42,997 nt of DNA from Bacillota bacterium (GCA_017394515.1 JAFPXY010000027.1:1-42997), one strand, 5' to 3'; positions 25,856 through 34,252 are shown, numbered from the stretch's first letter. Notes: a model not told the origin generated them from the letters alone. Translations and numbers: made by a program.

Positions 25856-27562
25856 ATGATCAACTTAAAGGAAGAAATTGCCAAACTCATCAGCGAGCAG
25901 GTAGCAGACCTGGGCCTTGATGAAGTAAAAAACATGATCGAAACACCTCAGGACAGCAAGATGGGCGACTACGCTTTCCCTTGCTTCAAGCTGGCCAAGA
26001 TCTTAAGAAAGGCACCGCCCCTCATCGCTAAGGGCATTGCAGAGGCCATCGCTGAGAACGATATCTTTGAAAAGGTAGAACAGGTAAACGCATACGTTAA
26101 CATGTTCATCTCCAAGGAAGAATTCGTTGAAGAAGTCGTTGAGGAAGTAATGGAAAGAGGAGACGACTACGGCAGATCCAACGTAGGAGAGGGCAAGCCC
26201 GTTATCGTAGAGTACTCTTCACCTAACATCGCAAAACCTTTCCATATCGGACATATCAGATCAACAGTTATCGGGAACTCCATCAACCTTCTGTGGGATG
26301 CTATGGGTTACAAAGTCACCAGGATCAACCACCTGGGAGACTACGGCACACAGTTCGGAAAGATGATTGTAGCTTACCGTCACTGGGGTAATGAAGAGGA
26401 TGTAAGAAAAGAACCCATAAAGACTCTTCTTCACTACTACACCAAGTTCCACGAGGAAGCTGAAAAGGATCCTTCCCTTGATGATGAAGCAAGAGAGACC
26501 TTCACTAAACTCGAAAACGGCGGTAAGGAAGAGACAGAGCTCTGGCAGTGGTTCAGAGATGAATCCCTCAAGGAATTCACCAGAGTATATAACATGCTGG
26601 GCATCGAATACGATTCCTACGCAGGCGAATCCTTCTACTCAGATAAGATGCCTGCCGTTGTTCAGGAGTTAAAGGATAAGAACCTTTTAGTTGAGTCAAA
26701 TGGCGCTGAAATCGTCGATTTAGAGCCTTACGGCCTTACTCCTGCACCAATACTCAAGTCCGATGGTTCCACCCTGTACATCACTCGTGACCTGGCTTGC
26801 GCTAAGTATCGTAAAGCTACCTACGACTTCTACAAGAACATCTACGTAGTAGCATCTCAGCAGAACCTTCACTTCCAGCAGCTTAAGAAGATCCTGGAAC
26901 TCATGGGTTATGAATGGTCCAAGGACATCGTTCACGTTCCCTTCGGCCTGGTAAGCCTTGAAGAGGGCACCATGTCCACCCGTGCAGGTCGTGTAGTCTT
27001 CCTTGAAGACGTACTGAACCGCGCTATCGATGAGACCAGAGAGATCATCAAGGAAAAGGGCGTAGCCACCGACAATATCGAAGAAACTGCTAAGCAGGTA
27101 GGTGTTGGAGCAGTCGTATTCAATGAACTTTCCAACAACAGGATCAAGGACTATGTATTCAGCTGGAAACAGGTACTTGACTTCAACGGAGAGACCGGTC
27201 CTTACGTACAGTACACTTACGCAAGATGCGCTTCCATCTTAAGAAACGCAGGCGAGGATGCTAACGACCTTACAGGCTTCGATCCTTCATACATCACTGG
27301 AGACGCAGCCTACACTCTGGCTAAGGAGATCTACGCTCTTACTGACGTGATCATCGAAGCCGGTGAGAAATATGAACCTTCCATCCTTACACGTCACATC
27401 GTGGACATGGCTCAGGCCTTCAACAAGTTCTACCACGATGAGCACATCCTGACCGACGATAAGGAAGAGAGAAAGGCTAAGCTGGCCCTGGTAGTTGCCG
27501 CAAAGACAGCCATCAAGAACGGCCTGGCACTTTTAGGAATGGAAGCCCCTGAAAGAATGTAA
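25856..27562 (+). CDS. argS: Arginyl-tRNA synthetase
   Basis: The 568-residue class I synthetase has an N-terminal Add-1 domain (about 1-90), the HIGH-type motif SSPNIAKPFHIGHIRST at about 121-137, and the KMSKS-like loop GTMSTRAGRVVFLED. The C-terminal DALR anticodon domain is present (PYVQYTYARCASILR, then AQAFNKFYHDEHI). I placed the start at 25856 behind AAAGGAGAA; an in-frame ATG at 25823 would add eleven residues (MTEVIRIKEKT) and lacks a ribosome site. A terminator follows. Confidence 0.96.
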   Translation: MINLKEEIAKLISEQVADLGLDEVKNMIETPQDSKMGDYAFPCFKLAKILRKAPPLIAKGIAEAIAENDIFEKVEQVNAYVNMFISKEEFVEEVVEEVMERGDDYGRSNVGEGKPVIVEYSSPNIAKPFHIGHIRSTVIGNSINLLWDAMGYKVTRINHLGDYGTQFGKMIVAYRHWGNEEDVRKEPIKTLLHYYTKFHEEAEKDPSLDDEARETFTKLENGGKEETELWQWFRDESLKEFTRVYNMLGIEYDSYAGESFYSDKMPAVVQELKDKNLLVESNGAEIVDLEPYGLTPAPILKSDGSTLYITRDLACAKYRKATYDFYKNIYVVASQQNLHFQQLKKILELMGYEWSKDIVHVPFGLVSLEEGTMSTRAGRVVFLEDVLNRAIDETREIIKEKGVATDNIEETAKQVGVGAVVFNELSNNRIKDYVFSWKQVLDFNGETGPYVQYTYARCASILRNAGEDANDLTGFDPSYITGDAAYTLAKEIYALTDVIIEAGEKYEPSILTRHIVDMAQAFNKFYHDEHILTDDKEERKAKLALVVAAKTAIKNGLALLGMEAPERM

Positions 27563-27577
27563 TCTATATCTATTTTC

Positions 27578-27607
27578 GCAAAAAACTTTCATCCGAAAGT
27601 TTTTTGC
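27578..27607 (+). terminator. Terminator after argS
   Basis: GCAAAAAACTTTC and GAAAGTTTTTTGC pair over 13 bases around an ATCC loop; the T run is part of the 3' arm. Confidence 0.85.
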
Positions 27608-27623
27608 TGTAAAGGAAGACATC

Positions 27624-28496
27624 ATGAGATATATCGGCGATATCTACAGACCACCAAGCGAAGCATATAGCCTGCTTTTGCAGGTGACGGTGGGCTGCTC
27701 ACACAACAAATGCACCTTCTGCAATATGTACAAGGCAAAGCAGTTCAGATTGCGTCCTATGGAGGACGTGCTGGAAGATCTGGAATGGGCCAGAAAGGCC
27801 TACCGCAGGGTGGGCAGGATATTCCTTTGCGACGGGGATGCTCTGTGCCTGAAGAATTCCAAACTGCTTACGATCCTGGACCGCATCAGGGAACTTTTCC
27901 CGGAGTGCGAGAGGGTGACTTCCTACGGAAGAGCGACGGACGCTTTAAGAAAGAGCGATGAGGAGCTCAAGGAGCTCAGAGAGCATGGGCTTACCATGGT
28001 GTATCTGGGCGCTGAATCCGGTTCACCTAAGGTTCTCGAAATGATCAACAAGGGTGAAACTGCGGAGCAGCTCATCGAGGGAGTGCGCAAGCTGGAAGCT
28101 AACGGCATCCAGACCTCCGTGACCTTCATCTCAGGTCTGGGCGGACCGGAGCTCATGGAGGAACACGCCATTGAATCCGGCAAGATGATAGCTCAGATGA
28201 ATGCTTCCTACGTGAGTTTCCTCACCCTCATGCTCGATCCCATTGCACCTCTTTACAAGGACTGGAAGGAGGGCAGGTTCAAGCTTTTGAAACCTGAGGA
28301 AGTCCTTCAGGAAGCGGCTCTTATGCTGGAATACGCCAGACCCGAGAAGCCTTGCGTTTTCAGATCCAACCACGCTTCAAACTACGTGTCCTTAAAGGGT
28401 GACCTTCCCAAGGACAACGACAGAATGATAGATGCGCTCAAGCGCTGCATGAAAGATAAAAGCCTTATCAAAGAAGAATACTTCAGAAGACTTTAG
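27624..28496 (+). CDS. Radical SAM protein (COG1032-like) with CX4CX2C cluster motif
   Basis: The 290-residue protein starts with a radical SAM core. The cluster cysteines C25, C30 and C33 (GCSHNKCTFCNMY) are spaced CX4CX2C rather than the standard CX3CX2C; related proteins in Clostridia, as I recall them, share this spacing. Downstream are VTSYGRATDAL and MVYLGAESGSPKVLEMINKG, typical of the AdoMet barrel in the Elp3/MiaB superfamily. The reaction is unknown. The gene follows the argS terminator closely, with AAAGGAAG as ribosome site, and leads a four-gene run ending at the lipoprotein. Confidence 0.85.
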   Translation: MRYIGDIYRPPSEAYSLLLQVTVGCSHNKCTFCNMYKAKQFRLRPMEDVLEDLEWARKAYRRVGRIFLCDGDALCLKNSKLLTILDRIRELFPECERVTSYGRATDALRKSDEELKELREHGLTMVYLGAESGSPKVLEMINKGETAEQLIEGVRKLEANGIQTSVTFISGLGGPELMEEHAIESGKMIAQMNASYVSFLTLMLDPIAPLYKDWKEGRFKLLKPEEVLQEAALMLEYARPEKPCVFRSNHASNYVSLKGDLPKDNDRMIDALKRCMKDKSLIKEEYFRRL

Positions 28497-28505
28497 GAGA
28501 GCTTA

Positions 28506-30047
28506 ATGAAGATATTGCTTACAAGCTTAAATTCACAATACGTGCATTCCAATCTGGCCATAAGGTACATGTATACGGTCATCGTCAACGAGGACTGCGA
28601 GGCGGAGATCAGGGAGTTCACCATCAATAACGATCTCAACTATATCTTCAACGAGATCGTAAGGGCGAAGTATGACCTGGTCTGCTTCTCATGCTATCTT
28701 TGGAACATCGAGGAGACCACCACCCTGGCTTCAGACCTTAAAAAGGCTAAGCCTGAAATGAAGATCCTGATCGGCGGACCCGAGACCAGCTTCGACGGGG
28801 TGGATTACATGAGAAAGAATCCCTGGTGCGACTACGTGATCTCCGGAGAAGGGGAGTACTCCTTCTTCAGACTCATACAGCTCTTAACGGGCAAGCGCCA
28901 GGCTCTGGACATGACCGAAGAGGATGAGTTGAGTACCATTCCCGGCTTGACCTACAGGATCGGAAGCCTCATCTATGTGAACGAGCAGATCGAGCCTCTG
29001 GACTTCGACACCATTCCTTTTCCGTACTCCATACTGGAGCCGGAGCAGGACAAGGTGGTATACTACGAATCAAGCCGCGGCTGTCCCTTCAGATGCTCCT
29101 ACTGCATGTCATCCATAGAGAAAAGCATCCGCTCTCTGGACGTTCACCGTGTGGAAAGGGAACTCAAATACTTCCTCTTTAAGAACGTGCCCCAGGTCAA
29201 GTTCATCGACAGGACCTTCAACTACGATAAGGACAGAGCTTACGACATACTGAAGTACATAATCCATAACGACAATGGCAAAACCAATTTCCACTTCGAA
29301 CTGTGCGGGGATCTTTTGGACGACAGGACCATTGAACTGCTTAAAGGCGCCAGACCCGGACTCTTCCAGATGGAGATAGGAATCCAGTCCACCAACCCGG
29401 ACACCTTAAAAGCGGTGAACCGCAACGAGAACGTTTATCCGGTGCTCTATAACATCGGAAGACTGGTGGAGTGCGGCACCTGTCACACCCACGTGGACCT
29501 CATCGCGGGGCTGCCTCTGGAGACCATGGAGACCTTCGAGAGAGGTTTCGACAAGGTCTATGCTCTTAAGGCAGACGCCTTCCAGATGGGTTTCCTGAAG
29601 GTTTTAAAGGGCACGGAAATGCATGATAGAGCCGAGGAATTCGGCATAGTCTACAGAGATCATGCGCCTTATGAGGTGGTATCGACAACGTGGATAAACT
29701 CCGATGAAATGGTTTTGCTCAAAGAAGTTGACCGCATGCTGGACACCTACTATAACCGCAAAGGATTCTCCCACACTTTGGACTACCTGACCTCGGAAAT
29801 GACACCTTTCAAGCTTTTCTGCTCTCTGGCGGAGTTCTATTACAGCCAGGGTTACCAGAACCGCGACAGAAGGAAGGACGATCAGTACCGCATAATGCTG
29901 GCCTTCGCCAAGCACTTAAGCGAGACCGGTCAGGTGACGGACTGCGACAAGGAAGTCCTTAAGACCCTGGATCTGGACGCCAGGGAAACCATGAACCAGC
30001 TGAATTACGGCAGATTTATAAGAAAAGGATGGGAATTGACCATATGA
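28506..30047 (+). CDS. B12-binding-domain radical SAM protein, DUF4080 type
   Basis: The 513-residue protein has an N-terminal cobalamin-binding-like domain (about 1-135, MKILLTSLNSQYVHSNLAIR and ILIGGPETSFD). The radical SAM core carries C193, C197 and C200 in SSRGCPFRCSYCMSS. The C-terminal 150 residues fit DUF4080 (TPFKLFCSLAEFYYSQG). The B12 domain lacks an evident DXHXXG motif, so cobalamin may bind base-on or not at all. The product is unknown; such proteins often act as methylases or methylthiolases. It starts ten bases after the first radical SAM gene and overlaps the TPR gene by ATGA. Confidence 0.85.
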   Translation: MKILLTSLNSQYVHSNLAIRYMYTVIVNEDCEAEIREFTINNDLNYIFNEIVRAKYDLVCFSCYLWNIEETTTLASDLKKAKPEMKILIGGPETSFDGVDYMRKNPWCDYVISGEGEYSFFRLIQLLTGKRQALDMTEEDELSTIPGLTYRIGSLIYVNEQIEPLDFDTIPFPYSILEPEQDKVVYYESSRGCPFRCSYCMSSIEKSIRSLDVHRVERELKYFLFKNVPQVKFIDRTFNYDKDRAYDILKYIIHNDNGKTNFHFELCGDLLDDRTIELLKGARPGLFQMEIGIQSTNPDTLKAVNRNENVYPVLYNIGRLVECGTCHTHVDLIAGLPLETMETFERGFDKVYALKADAFQMGFLKVLKGTEMHDRAEEFGIVYRDHAPYEVVSTTWINSDEMVLLKEVDRMLDTYYNRKGFSHTLDYLTSEMTPFKLFCSLAEFYYSQGYQNRDRRKDDQYRIMLAFAKHLSETGQVTDCDKEVLKTLDLDARETMNQLNYGRFIRKGWELTI

Positions 30048-31234
30048 ACATAGAAAAAACCGATAGAATTGGCGAACTTCTCACGGATCATCTGAAGGAG
30101 ATTATCTTCGACGAATTATCCGACAGCTATCTTGAAAAAGCGGGGGTAGCGGACATCTTAAAGGGTGTGCCTGTGCCCATCAGAAGAACTGAGATGAGCG
30201 GCATCACCGTACTTAAAATCGCCCTGAACATGGCCTTCGTAATCGGTGTGGACCCGGGCTTCAAGTACAAGGACAACTACGTACAGTACATCCTTAGAAA
30301 CTTCGATAAGAACTTCTCCAACGGCCTGCTCTCCAAAGGCCTGGACGAAGCTCAGGGAGAGCATTTCGAGGAAGCCTGCATCTACTTCAGAGGAGCTTTA
30401 CAGGTGGATCCGGACAACGCTGGTGCCTACTATTGTTACGGCCGTGGCCTGAAGGACAACTACGAGCATCTGTCCGCAGCCGATGAATTGGCAGACATCA
30501 GTTTAGCCGATCGCTCCGCTCGCGAAGACATCATCGGACGCTACAAGGCAGAATCCCTGGAAGCCTTCGAAGTGGCCATTACGAAGGATCCCGAACTTCG
30601 CGATGCTTACTACTATCTCGGCTATGCCTATCTCAACATGGGCCTCTACGTGAAGGCCAAACTGGTTTGGGAAAAGTACATGGAACTCTCCGCTGCAGCT
30701 CCTAAGACCGGAGACGCAGCCCTGGATAAAGCCGCAAAAGAAGCCCGCGAGGATATCACCTTAAGGCTCAAGCAGCTGGAAGAACCCGTCAAAATCGAAG
30801 AAGGTTACAACCTGATCCTGACCGGCAAGTTCGATGAAGGAATCAAAGCACTGAAACCCTACACCGAGGGAAAATACGCCAATTGGTGGCCCCTCTGGTT
30901 CTACATCGGAACCGCTTATCGCGAGCTGGCCAAGGCAAGCCGCGCTGAATATGAAGCTTCAGGCGGTGAAGATGTAGCTCACGACGAAGTGACCAGAGAC
31001 GCCTACGAAGAAGCAGGCCGCTACTTCACTCAGGTACTCAGGCTGGATCCTTCCAACAGAGACGCCATGAAAGAACTGGTAGAGATAAATGAATTCTTAG
31101 GTAACGCTGAGATGGTAGAGAAGTATACCAAGAAGATCGCCATTGTTGAAGAAAACGCTGAAGCCGACAGGGAGATGGCCAGAAACCAGGCCCAGGTCGA
31201 TGCAGGCGTTAAAAGACCTGTTAAGATGAGCTAG
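30044..31234 (+). CDS. TPR-repeat protein
   Basis: The 396-residue protein has no signal peptide or membrane segment. After an alpha-helical N-terminal part (1-95), TPR-like helical pairs begin near 100-130 (FEEACIYFRGALQVDPDNAG), recur near 175-215 (AFEVAITKDPELRDAYYYLGYAYLN) and near 300-360 (AGRYFTQVLRLDPSNRDAMKEL). Such repeats bind other proteins. The start at 30044 overlaps the DUF4080 stop by ATGA; the upstream in-frame ATG at 30029 has a ribosome site too close to use. Coupling to a radical SAM gene suggests a scaffold or partner role, which is inference. Confidence 0.8.
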   Translation: MNIEKTDRIGELLTDHLKEIIFDELSDSYLEKAGVADILKGVPVPIRRTEMSGITVLKIALNMAFVIGVDPGFKYKDNYVQYILRNFDKNFSNGLLSKGLDEAQGEHFEEACIYFRGALQVDPDNAGAYYCYGRGLKDNYEHLSAADELADISLADRSAREDIIGRYKAESLEAFEVAITKDPELRDAYYYLGYAYLNMGLYVKAKLVWEKYMELSAAAPKTGDAALDKAAKEAREDITLRLKQLEEPVKIEEGYNLILTGKFDEGIKALKPYTEGKYANWWPLWFYIGTAYRELAKASRAEYEASGGEDVAHDEVTRDAYEEAGRYFTQVLRLDPSNRDAMKELVEINEFLGNAEMVEKYTKKIAIVEENAEADREMARNQAQVDAGVKRPVKMS

Positions 31235-31239
31235 AAAAA

Positions 31240-32337
31240 ATGAAGAAGACAATCGCTTTGCTGATTTGTCTGGCGCTTTTATTTGCATTACCGGGCTGTG
31301 GAGCCACATCAACCGAAGAAACGCCAGACGATGCTACAATTGAAGAGAATGCTGAAGAGACAGAAGAGCAGGGCATCGAACAGGAAGATGTTGTGGAGGA
31401 GGTTGAGGAGCCTGAAGAAGTGGGCAGCCACTACACCTTCCAGACAAAGGTCACCTCGTCTTTCATCGAAGACATGTATGGGCAGTCATATATAGACACC
31501 TGGTATAACCTGGTGGATGCTGTGATGGCTGGGGAGACGACCTTTAGTTGTCCGGATTCTACAACCTTTGATTGGGTTTTGGGACAGTTTCCTACCATGT
31601 GCTTCCCAGTGCTGGAAGGAATGATATACAATGACGGTGATCCGGATGATCCGGTAGAAGACGGAAAGGGAAAGATCGCCTACGCTATTCCATACGATGA
31701 GCTTAAGAAGAAGATAGACGATTTCTCTAAACTGATCGAGGATATTTTGAACGAGGCCCTTAAGGACGACTACTCCGACTTCGAAAAAGCCCTAGCTCTC
31801 TATGAGTACGTATGCACACACTATCAGTACGACTTTGAGAGTGAGGCTCAGATGGCAGATATTTACGTGGACTGGTTGTCATGCTACAGACTGTTCACTG
31901 AAGGATTAGGAGTCTGTGGAGATATCGCCACGGCATATAATTATCTTTTGATGCAGGCTGGGGTGGACGCCGCCGGCATTGGAGGAAATACTATCGAAGA
32001 CGGTGTAGGCCACCAGTGGTCATATATCAATCTTAATGGCCATTATTATCATATCGACCCCACCTTTGGTCTGGGAGATATCGTAAGCCTCAACTACTTC
32101 CTGATGACTGATGAACATCGCGAAGAAAATGGATTCAAGGCTGAGGACAGTCAGATAGTTTCTCAATATGAATATTATCCTCCCCACAGAGATTACAAAG
32201 CTGACGATGAGACCTTCAGCGAACTTTGGACTGGAAATATAATAAAAATGGACCACTCCACACATACTTTGCATTACTGGAAGTATGATGAGAGTGGCCA
32301 GGAAGTCGAATGTACTTTTGATTATTCAGGTTGGTGA
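31240..32337 (+). CDS. Lipoprotein with transglutaminase-like domain
   Basis: The 365-residue protein has a lipoprotein signal peptide ending in the lipobox LPGC with C20, followed by an acidic, Glu-rich linker (about 25-62). The C-terminal part is a transglutaminase-like cysteine-protease fold with a complete triad: C226 in GLGVCGDIATAYNYLL, H258 in GHQWSYINLNG, and D273 in HIDPTFG. It should sit on the outer face of the membrane and may cut or cross-link proteins or peptidoglycan peptides. It begins five bases after the TPR gene but has a poor ribosome site. Its last 16 bases overlap the convergent SGNH gene. Confidence 0.86.
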   Translation: MKKTIALLICLALLFALPGCGATSTEETPDDATIEENAEETEEQGIEQEDVVEEVEEPEEVGSHYTFQTKVTSSFIEDMYGQSYIDTWYNLVDAVMAGETTFSCPDSTTFDWVLGQFPTMCFPVLEGMIYNDGDPDDPVEDGKGKIAYAIPYDELKKKIDDFSKLIEDILNEALKDDYSDFEKALALYEYVCTHYQYDFESEAQMADIYVDWLSCYRLFTEGLGVCGDIATAYNYLLMQAGVDAAGIGGNTIEDGVGHQWSYINLNGHYYHIDPTFGLGDIVSLNYFLMTDEHREENGFKAEDSQIVSQYEYYPPHRDYKADDETFSELWTGNIIKMDHSTHTLHYWKYDESGQEVECTFDYSGW

Positions 32338-32909
32338 TTTGACTCGGACAGATAGGGTTTCAATACTTGAAGCACCGTGTCTTTAATGAGTTCGTGACCA
32401 TCTTCTGTGGGATGGACACCATCCTCGAAAAGTTCCGGATCCGCCAGGACCTGCCTCAGGTCGAAGGTTAAAATCCCGCGGGTGGCTGCTTCTTTCAGCA
32501 GCAGCTCTGCGAAATGGTCAAAGTTGTTATTCAACTTGTCCGGATCTAAAGGCCCATAAAAAGCATAATATGATGGACGGAATCCCGGCTGTATCCCTAT
32601 GATGGGGGTGCAGCCTTTTGATTTGGCGAGTTCAGCGATCTTTATGATGTTTCTGACGTCGTTTTCGTCAGCACCGTACATGAGCACATCGTTGGCTCCG
32701 CCCATTATTATCACGATATCTCCTGATTCAGCCTCTTCAGTGATAACACGGCTTTTGGCACGCTGCAGCATATATGCGGAGGTGTCTCCATTGATGCCAT
32801 GGTTCAGCACTTTAAGCCCTGTGGCTCTGGCCAGAAGGCTTACCCAGCAATCATTTCTCCAAACGCCATATCCAAATGTAAGACTATCGCCAATGCAAAT
32901 AATTTTCAT
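32322..32909 (-). CDS. SGNH/GDSL-family hydrolase
   Basis: The 195-residue protein has the blocks of the SGNH fold: IGDSLTFGYG with the nucleophile Ser9 (block I), a Gly in HGINGDTS (block II), GGANDVL (block III) and DGVHPTEDGH with the Asp-His pair (block V). These enzymes remove acyl groups from lipids, sugars or peptidoglycan. No signal peptide is visible, so it is probably cytoplasmic. The gene is convergent with and overlaps the lipoprotein gene by 16 bases. A good promoter lies at 32940-32968. Confidence 0.9.
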   Translation of the reverse strand: MKIICIGDSLTFGYGVWRNDCWVSLLARATGLKVLNHGINGDTSAYMLQRAKSRVITEEAESGDIVIIMGGANDVLMYGADENDVRNIIKIAELAKSKGCTPIIGIQPGFRPSYYAFYGPLDPDKLNNNFDHFAELLLKEAATRGILTFDLRQVLADPELFEDGVHPTEDGHELIKDTVLQVLKPYLSESNHQPE

Positions 32910-32939
32910 GATCGATACCTGCTTTACTGATTTTTTACT

Positions 32940-32968
32940 ATTATAGCAAAAAACATGCTGAACATCAA
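32940..32968 (-). promoter_or_regulatory. Promoter of the SGNH hydrolase gene
   Basis: Read on the minus strand, TTGATG (32968-32963) and TATAAT (32945-32940) are 17 bases apart. The predicted start is near 32933, about 24 bases before the ATG. Confidence 0.75.
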
Positions 32969-33121
32969 AAAAACTTGTTCACAGATTGCACCTAAGGACC
33001 TTGCGAGGGTGCTGATGAGCCTTGCGTACCAAGGGTTTTAAGCGTTTTGGATCATAATCGTATACAGGTTTGGAATATTGAATTTCTGAGGGAGTTGGTA
33101 TAGTATGATTAATGAAATTGA
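32969..33121. other. Intergenic stretch before the TTACGGA array
   Basis: No convincing gene, RNA or repeat is visible. It holds one candidate promoter at its right end (see 33078-33104) and a 17-codon open frame at 33105 with a poorly placed ribosome site, which I do not call. Confidence 0.4.
33078..33104 (+). promoter_or_regulatory. Candidate promoter leading into the TTACGGA array
   Basis: TTGAAT (33078-33083) and TATAGT (33099-33104) are separated by only 15 bases, but a TG at 33096-33097 gives an extended -10. Transcription would start near 33111 and run into the site array and the hairpin/T-run at 33291-33325. Confidence 0.4.
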
Positions 33122-33262
33122 TTACGGAATTTTTTGCGTTATTTGTGATTACGGATAATAAAAAGAAATGCGGATTTTTTCCGTAAGGAATTCAGGGGGA
33201 TTACGGATAAATCAAGACATTTGAATTATATCCGTAAAAAAAGACAGTTGCCTTAGGCTAAC

Positions 33263-33287
33263 TCGTCGATATAAACACATATCGACG
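33263..33287. other. Central perfect hairpin within the array
   Basis: TCGTCGATAT (33263-33272) pairs with ATATCGACGA (33278-33287) around AAACA, with one base to spare. It sits between the two site modules near the symmetry centre. An outer pairing, GGCTAA (33256-33261) with TTAGCC (33304-33309), could enclose it. Confidence 0.7.
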
Positions 33288-33290
33288 ATA

Positions 33291-33325
33291 ACTGCTCTCC
33301 AACTTAGCCGGGAGGGGAGTTTTTT
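33291..33325 (+). terminator. Terminator-like hairpin within the array
   Basis: ACTGCTCTCC (33291-33300) and GGAGGGGAGT (33311-33320) pair with one mismatch and one wobble, then a run of T follows. The loop contains TTAGCC, which could instead pair with GGCTAA at 33256-33261, so two alternative folds exist. Confidence 0.6.
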
Positions 33326-33457
33326 ACGGAAATATTTACAAATAAAGAGAAAAGTCCGTAAAGTGGTGAAAGTCATTACGGACAATATATTATTTTCCAA
33401 AATAATCCGTAAATCAAATTTCAAGCATTTTTTACGTAATAACAGAGGATTTGAGAA

Positions 33458-34252
33458 ATGATATTATTGCTGAGTAATTTGAAAAACAGGTTACTCACTC
33501 TTGATTCGATTATTGAAAATGCAGAAGAAAGAGTGAGCAAGGCACCGCCGGGAAAACTGATCGAGAGCAGAAGCCATGGTAAAGTACAATTCTATAATTA
33601 TGATCCATCAAAAGAAAAGTCCAGATCTTATATATCCCTCAAAAACCAAAATCTTATCGGCTCATTAGCCCAGAAGGATTATGATAAAGCTTTGATCATA
33701 GTAGCCAAGAAAGAGAGAAAACTTCTGACAAAGTTGACGGATCTTTATGAGTCTACCATAGCGGAAGATATCTATAACAAATTGGCCCCAGCACGCAAAG
33801 AACTCGTAACACCTATACTTTTACCAGACGATGAGTTTGTCCGGCAGTGGTTGGAGGAGCCCTATGAACACCCGGGATTTGAAGATGATGATCCCGAGTT
33901 CTTTACGGAAAAAAATCTGCGGGTCAGATCTAAGTCTGAGATCTCAATAGCTAATAAGTATGATACACACGGGATTCCAATGAAGTATGAGGCGCCTCTT
34001 TTTCTTGAAGGCTACGGCTGGGTCAATCCGGATTTTAGGCTACTCAATGTCAGATTGCGCAAAGAAATCATCCACGAGCACCTCGGCAAGATGGATGATC
34101 CGGACTATGTTACAAAGAACGTTGCAAAGATCAATTGGTACATGAGAAACGGTTGGATTCCGGGCAAGAATCTGATTCTAACCATGGAGACACTTAAGAA
34201 TCCCTTCGACGCAAGGATCATGGAAGATATAATCGAACAGTTTCTGATATAG
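33458..34252 (+). CDS. Uncharacterised protein with C-terminal PD-(D/E)XK nuclease-like domain
   Basis: The 264-residue protein has a helical, Lys/Glu-rich N-terminal half (1-110) and a C-terminal domain of about 105 residues. The C-terminal pattern fits a PD-(D/E)XK fold: E161 in RVRSKSEISIAN, E178 in KYEAPLFLEG, P191-D192-F193, then E207-HLGKMDDPDY and a terminal helix-strand (WYMRNGWIPGKNLILT). The canonical Lys of the (D/E)XK motif is replaced in EHLG; related Firmicutes proteins, as I recall them, read EHFG. No product name is established. AGAGGAT seven bases before the ATG is a good ribosome site. The site array ends 19 bases upstream, so it may be the operator or target. Confidence 0.75.
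   Translation: MILLLSNLKNRLLTLDSIIENAEERVSKAPPGKLIESRSHGKVQFYNYDPSKEKSRSYISLKNQNLIGSLAQKDYDKALIIVAKKERKLLTKLTDLYESTIAEDIYNKLAPARKELVTPILLPDDEFVRQWLEEPYEHPGFEDDDPEFFTEKNLRVRSKSEISIANKYDTHGIPMKYEAPLFLEGYGWVNPDFRLLNVRLRKEIIHEHLGKMDDPDYVTKNVAKINWYMRNGWIPGKNLILTMETLKNPFDARIMEDIIEQFLI

Larger units (their letters stand above)
33122..33439. repeat. Inverted-symmetric array of TTACGGA/TCCGTAA sites
   Basis: Nine exact copies of one heptamer occur in 291 bases. TTACGGA starts at 33122, 33149, 33201, 33324 and 33376; its complement TCCGTAA starts at 33180, 33231, 33355 and 33406; a one-mismatch copy, TACGTAA, is at 33433. Sites 33149-33237 and 33324-33412 form two modules with identical steps of 31, 21 and 30 bases (gaps of 24, 14 and 23), although the gap sequences differ. 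The outer sites lie 27 bases from each module. The whole is an inverted repeat about 33280, exact for three site pairs and off by one base for two. The steps are close to whole turns of the helix. This points to clustered protein-binding sites. Confidence 0.9.

Noticed and set aside
33105-33158. 17-codon frame (MINEIDYGIF...) as a possible leader peptide before the array
   Set aside because: The Shine-Dalgarno-like GAGGGAG is too far away and the frame is too short to judge; it also lies across the predicted start.
33122-33439. CRISPR-like reading of the array
   Set aside because: The repeat unit is only seven bases and alternates in orientation; there are no cas genes, and spacing alternates between 14 and 23-24.
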